Made by a program: the position numbers and the translations under genes. Under the pieces are notes generated by a model that was given only the letters and a program-made list of their open reading frames with translations, made no database searches and was not told the origin of the DNA. Source: an uncultured Candidatus Melainabacteria bacterium (GTDB lineage Bacteria; Cyanobacteriota; Vampirovibrionia; Gastranaerophilales; Gastranaerophilaceae). From it: a DNA stretch of 64,000 nt. Below, one piece after another: positions 61,562 through 64,000 of the stretch. Location: contig CAKUTL010000005.1 in the NCBI GenBank assembly GCA_934692295.1, forward strand, positions 1-64,000, written 5' to 3'. Positions within the stretch are counted from its first letter, which is position 1; each line of letters opens with the position of its first letter.

Positions 61562-62356
61562 TTATTTCCTATTTATATCTCTGTAATGCTTTCTGATCTG
61601 TTCTGTTAAATCATTGGATATTTTAATATTTTGAAGAGTCATGTGATACTTTCTCAAATTTGCGATGTTTTCAGATTCATCCAATAGATTTCTTTGCTCT
61701 TGAGGGGCAATCGTATCTTTCACTTTTTCAAAATCTGTTTTTGCTTGTTTTGAAATTATACGAGAAACAACTTCATCAATATCGCTTCCAGAAACCCCAT
61801 ATTTAGATGCAATTTCTGCAACTGTTTTCCCTTGAGGAAAGGTATATAGCCAGTTTATTGATAGTCTATCTCCTTCTCCTGTGTGCATAATCCCTTTTTG
61901 GTGCGGAGTGTACATAATATCTTTTTTGAATGGACTGTGCCCCAAACCTACCGCATGACCTATCTCGTGAAGAATTGTGTGATAAACTTCTTCTTCGTCC
62001 ATATAATCTGCGTGTACAAGTCCTTCTGTTAATCCGATTGCGACTTCTGCACTAAATAGTCTGTTTGCCTTGTCGTATTGAAAATAGCAGTGACCAAGAG
62101 CTTGACGTTCTACCCTTTTCCAATCTACATTGATGTTAGAGCTCATTAAATTATCAACAATTATAAATGAAACTTTACCATTTGAAACCTTATGCCATTC
62201 GTCCAAAGCTCGTTTAACAAATTGGCGGTATTTCAAATCCTGACCTTGTTTAGAGTAGAATTTCATAGGTGCAATATAGACCTTTAGCGGCATAATGTTC
62301 CATCGCATTAGTCGCCCGTTTTTTACAGATTCTTGTAAATATGTTTTCTTCTCCAT
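61562..62356 (-). CDS. Matrixin-like zinc metalloprotease (metzincin)
   Basis: 264 residues. TILHEIGHAVGLGHSPFKKD carries the HExxHxxGxxH zinc motif and DIMYTPH the Met-turn, so it belongs to the metzincins (matrixin type). Residues 1-90 are a beta/alpha domain before the zinc site; after it lies a short LysM-like segment (FPQGKTVAEIASKYGVSGSD) and a helical tail. No signal peptide or pro-domain is visible, which is unusual because most matrixins are secreted. It is divergent from ybaB. Confidence 0.85.
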   Translation of the reverse strand: MEKKTYLQESVKNGRLMRWNIMPLKVYIAPMKFYSKQGQDLKYRQFVKRALDEWHKVSNGKVSFIIVDNLMSSNINVDWKRVERQALGHCYFQYDKANRLFSAEVAIGLTEGLVHADYMDEEEVYHTILHEIGHAVGLGHSPFKKDIMYTPHQKGIMHTGEGDRLSINWLYTFPQGKTVAEIASKYGVSGSDIDEVVSRIISKQAKTDFEKVKDTIAPQEQRNLLDESENIANLRKYHMTLQNIKISNDLTEQIRKHYRDINRK

Positions 62357-62425
62357 ATTTTTATTGTATAATAAAAGGTACGAGAAAAAAAGGTAGATTA
62401 TAACAGACTTAAGGAGAAAGAAATT

Positions 62426-62767
62426 ATGGGTATGGATTTAATGAATATCATGAAACAAGTTCAAAATGTTCAGAAGAAAGCTGGTGTAATGCAAGAAGAA
62501 TTAGCTAATCTTGAAATTACCGGTGAATCTGCTGGTGGAGCAGTAAAAGTTCTTTTTGATGGTCAAGGTAAATTCAAATCAATTTCATTAAAACCGGAAG
62601 CAATCAATCCTGAAAATCCCTCTTCAGTTGATTCTGAAACAGTTGAAATGCTTGAAGATATTATCACTCAAGCAATGACACAAGCAAGCCAAAAGGCTTC
62701 AGCTGAAATGGAATCAAGAATGTCTCAGTTAACAGGCGGATTGAAAATTCCTGGACTATTCAAATAG
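62426..62767 (+). CDS. ybaB: YbaB/EbfC-family nucleoid-associated protein
   Basis: 113 residues. MNIMKQVQNVQKKAGVMQEE, GESAGGAVKVLFDGQGKFKS and the C-terminal region of the small dimeric YbaB/EbfC fold are clear. It binds DNA and is commonly encoded before recR, as here. The ribosome binding site is AAGGAGAAAG. A terminator lies between it and recR. Confidence 0.95.
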   Translation: MGMDLMNIMKQVQNVQKKAGVMQEELANLEITGESAGGAVKVLFDGQGKFKSISLKPEAINPENPSSVDSETVEMLEDIITQAMTQASQKASAEMESRMSQLTGGLKIPGLFK

Positions 62768-62778
62768 TTTTTTTATGA

Positions 62779-62816
62779 AGTAAGTCCTTCCACAAAGGGA
62801 GGACTTCTTTTTTAAG
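62779..62816 (+). terminator. Terminator between ybaB and recR
   Basis: GAAGTAAGTCCTTCC / GGGAGGACTTC around ACAAA, followed by TTTTTT. recR may rely on read-through. Confidence 0.75.
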
Positions 62817-62838
62817 TTTTGAGAAGAGGTTTATATTT

Positions 62839-63435
62839 ATGATTTATCCGAAATCCATAGCGATATTAATTGAACAATTTCAAAAGTTTCCATCGGTTGG
62901 ACCAAAGTCTGCACAAAGAATGGCTTTTCACTTGTTGAGAATGCCAATGCCAGAGGTTGAAAATTTTGCAAAAGCTATTATAGATGCAAAACAAAATACC
63001 CATACGTGCGAGATTTGTTTTAATCTTTCTGCAACTAGTCCTTGCGAGATTTGTTCTTCTTCTCAACGTGATAGGTCAACTATATGCGTAATTGCGGAAA
63101 CTAAAGATTTGATTGCGATTGAAAAAACGAATGAATTTAAGGGACTGTATCATGTTTTGCAAGGTTTAATTTCTCCAATGGATGGAATTGGAGCTGATGA
63201 TATTCGGATAAAAGAGTTGTTGAACCGTTTGACAAATGATGAAGTGAAAGAAGTTATTTTGGCATTAAGCCCCTCTGTTGAAGGTGAAGCAACGAGTCTA
63301 TATTTGACAAAACTTATTAAACCTTTTGGAATAAAGGTTTCAAGAATTGCATTTGGCCTACCTGTTGGGGCTGATTTGGAATATGCTGATGAAATTACTA
63401 TCGCAAAAGCAATTGAAGGCCGCCACGAGATTTAG
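62839..63435 (+). CDS. recR: Recombination protein RecR
   Basis: 198 residues. The N-terminal helix-hairpin-helix (FQKFPSVGPKSAQRMAFHLL), the zinc finger CEICFNLSATSPCEICSSS and the Toprim part (ICVIAETKDLIAIEKTNEFK, then YHVLQGLISPMDGIG and LALSPSVEGEATSLYL) are all present. RecR works with RecFO to load RecA in gap repair. Length is typical. Confidence 0.96.
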   Translation: MIYPKSIAILIEQFQKFPSVGPKSAQRMAFHLLRMPMPEVENFAKAIIDAKQNTHTCEICFNLSATSPCEICSSSQRDRSTICVIAETKDLIAIEKTNEFKGLYHVLQGLISPMDGIGADDIRIKELLNRLTNDEVKEVILALSPSVEGEATSLYLTKLIKPFGIKVSRIAFGLPVGADLEYADEITIAKAIEGRHEI

Positions 63436-63734
63436 GTTTAAAAGGAAATAAGGAACAAGGAAATAGTAGGGGAATAAGTTCGTTACGAAAGGCTTTAAGG
63501 CACTAAAGCACGGAGTTCTTTATGTAATTAATTTGGGCATCCTGAGCAAAGCTAATCAAATTTGTCATGCTGAGCTCGTTTCAGCATTTCTCACTAGAGC
63601 GTTATGATAGAGATTCCGACAATATTGTTTTGCCTATTGAATGACAATAGATTATATACGTTATTCCTCTATTGGGGAATGTGGTTTGTGCTTTTCTATT
63701 TATTAATTAACATATCAACGAAAGGAGATATTTA
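63436..63734. repeat. Gene-free gap with dispersed repeats
   Basis: 299 nt with no gene. 63459-63485 (GGAAATAG-TAG-GGGAATAAG-TTCGTTA) is an inverted copy of 29458-29481 with a 3-nt insertion. 63563-63592 (GTCATGCTGAGCTCGTTTCA and on to CATTTCTCA) belongs to the CTCAGTATGAC family. AAAGGAG precedes the cupin ATG. Confidence 0.55.
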
Positions 63735-64000
63735 ATGTTTTACAATGTTCAAAAAGTTAAAGATATTATTGAATCTAAAGAGAATTCTTTTACTCGCAAA
63801 GTTCTAATGGAACATGATGACAGTAGTCTTTCTGCTGTTTCTATTAAAAAAAATGAAATAATTGATACACACACTTCGGTTAGTGATGCTGCTGTTTATG
63901 TTGTAGATGGAGAAATAGAACTACATTTTGATGCTCAAAAGTTTAAAGTTGATAAAGGTGAAATTCTTATGTTTAAAAAAGATACTGAACACAAGGTTCT
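63735..64000 (+). CDS. Cupin-domain protein, N-terminal part (runs off window)
   Basis: At least 88 residues from ATG 63735 (ribosome binding site AAAGGAG). IDTHTSVSDAAVYVVDGEIE and FDAQKFKVDKGEILMFKKDT are the two cupin motifs, though the first has only one His (THTS) of the usual HxH. Small single-domain cupins bind a metal or act as sensors or isomerases. The C-terminus is outside the window. Confidence 0.8.
   Translation, partial: MFYNVQKVKDIIESKENSFTRKVLMEHDDSSLSAVSIKKNEIIDTHTSVSDAAVYVVDGEIELHFDAQKFKVDKGEILMFKKDTEHKV

Noticed and set aside
1..64000. CRISPR arrays, rRNA genes, insertion sequences with transposases, replication origin
   Set aside because: No regularly spaced repeats, rRNA segments, transposase motifs or DnaA-box clusters were found.

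Overview
The window is AT-rich, densely coded DNA that looks like the chromosome of a non-photosynthetic relative of cyanobacteria: class Vampirovibrionia (Melainabacteria), most likely the gut order Gastranaerophilales. Evidence for this is a near-typical cyanobacterial RpaB response regulator (56082-56831), an outer-membrane setting (kdsB for Kdo), and several proteins that begin with a short disordered stretch ending in an FKG / NFTAG / VSFGA motif, which I associate with this group. The placement is inference; no rRNA gene is present to confirm it.

Region 1 (1-16340) is a surface-glycan locus. A short FimB/FimE-sized tyrosine recombinase (1304-1846) is followed by a 17-bp perfect inverted repeat enclosing 108 bp, directly upstream of a 14-kb same-strand operon. 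The operon holds a FemAB-like transferase, a GT2-LicD fusion, an IspD/TarI-like cytidylyltransferase, a sugar epimerase/dehydratase, two polysaccharide pyruvyl transferases, an MsbA-type ABC exporter, two further LicD proteins, a class V aminotransferase, a TagD-like cytidylyltransferase and a membrane acyltransferase. The combination suggests a short glycan decorated with phosphodiester-linked alcohols or amino-alcohols supplied as CDP derivatives. Both pyruvyl transferase genes end in the same 44-bp repeat containing a run of ten G. Recombinase, inverted repeat and G tracts together suggest phase variation.

Region 2 (16341-24714) holds a 56-codon gene and a two-gene unit encoding a 2404-residue protein (EF-hand-like start, LysM, hydrophobic middle, C-terminal calpain-type cysteine protease) followed by a coupled 111-residue protein.

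Region 3 (24715-50922) is mixed chromosome: a LuxR-type response regulator, a soluble histidine kinase and a small regulator; rlmN, ispG, glyS and prfB (with its +1 frameshift site); a tyrosine phosphatase; a GHL10-type glycosidase with an A10 tract near its 3' end; metallophosphatases; membrane proteins; a DUF512 protein with a PadR regulator; and a pseudogene with two lesions. Two perfect matches to the cyanobacterial HLR1 element (the RpaB binding site) lie at 37016-37033 and 37868-37885.

Region 4 (50923-64000) carries secreted and membrane proteins, a GT39-like mannosyltransferase-type enzyme, a potassium channel, tRNA-His, rpaB (with its own HLR1-like site upstream), kdsB, a prmA gene interrupted in frame by a 452-bp element with 50-bp terminal inverted repeats encoding a DUF559 nuclease-like domain, accA-accD, a metzincin-type protease, ybaB, recR and the start of a cupin gene. 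Palindromic and GC-rich repeat debris fills the gaps at 29010-29555 and 63436-63734.
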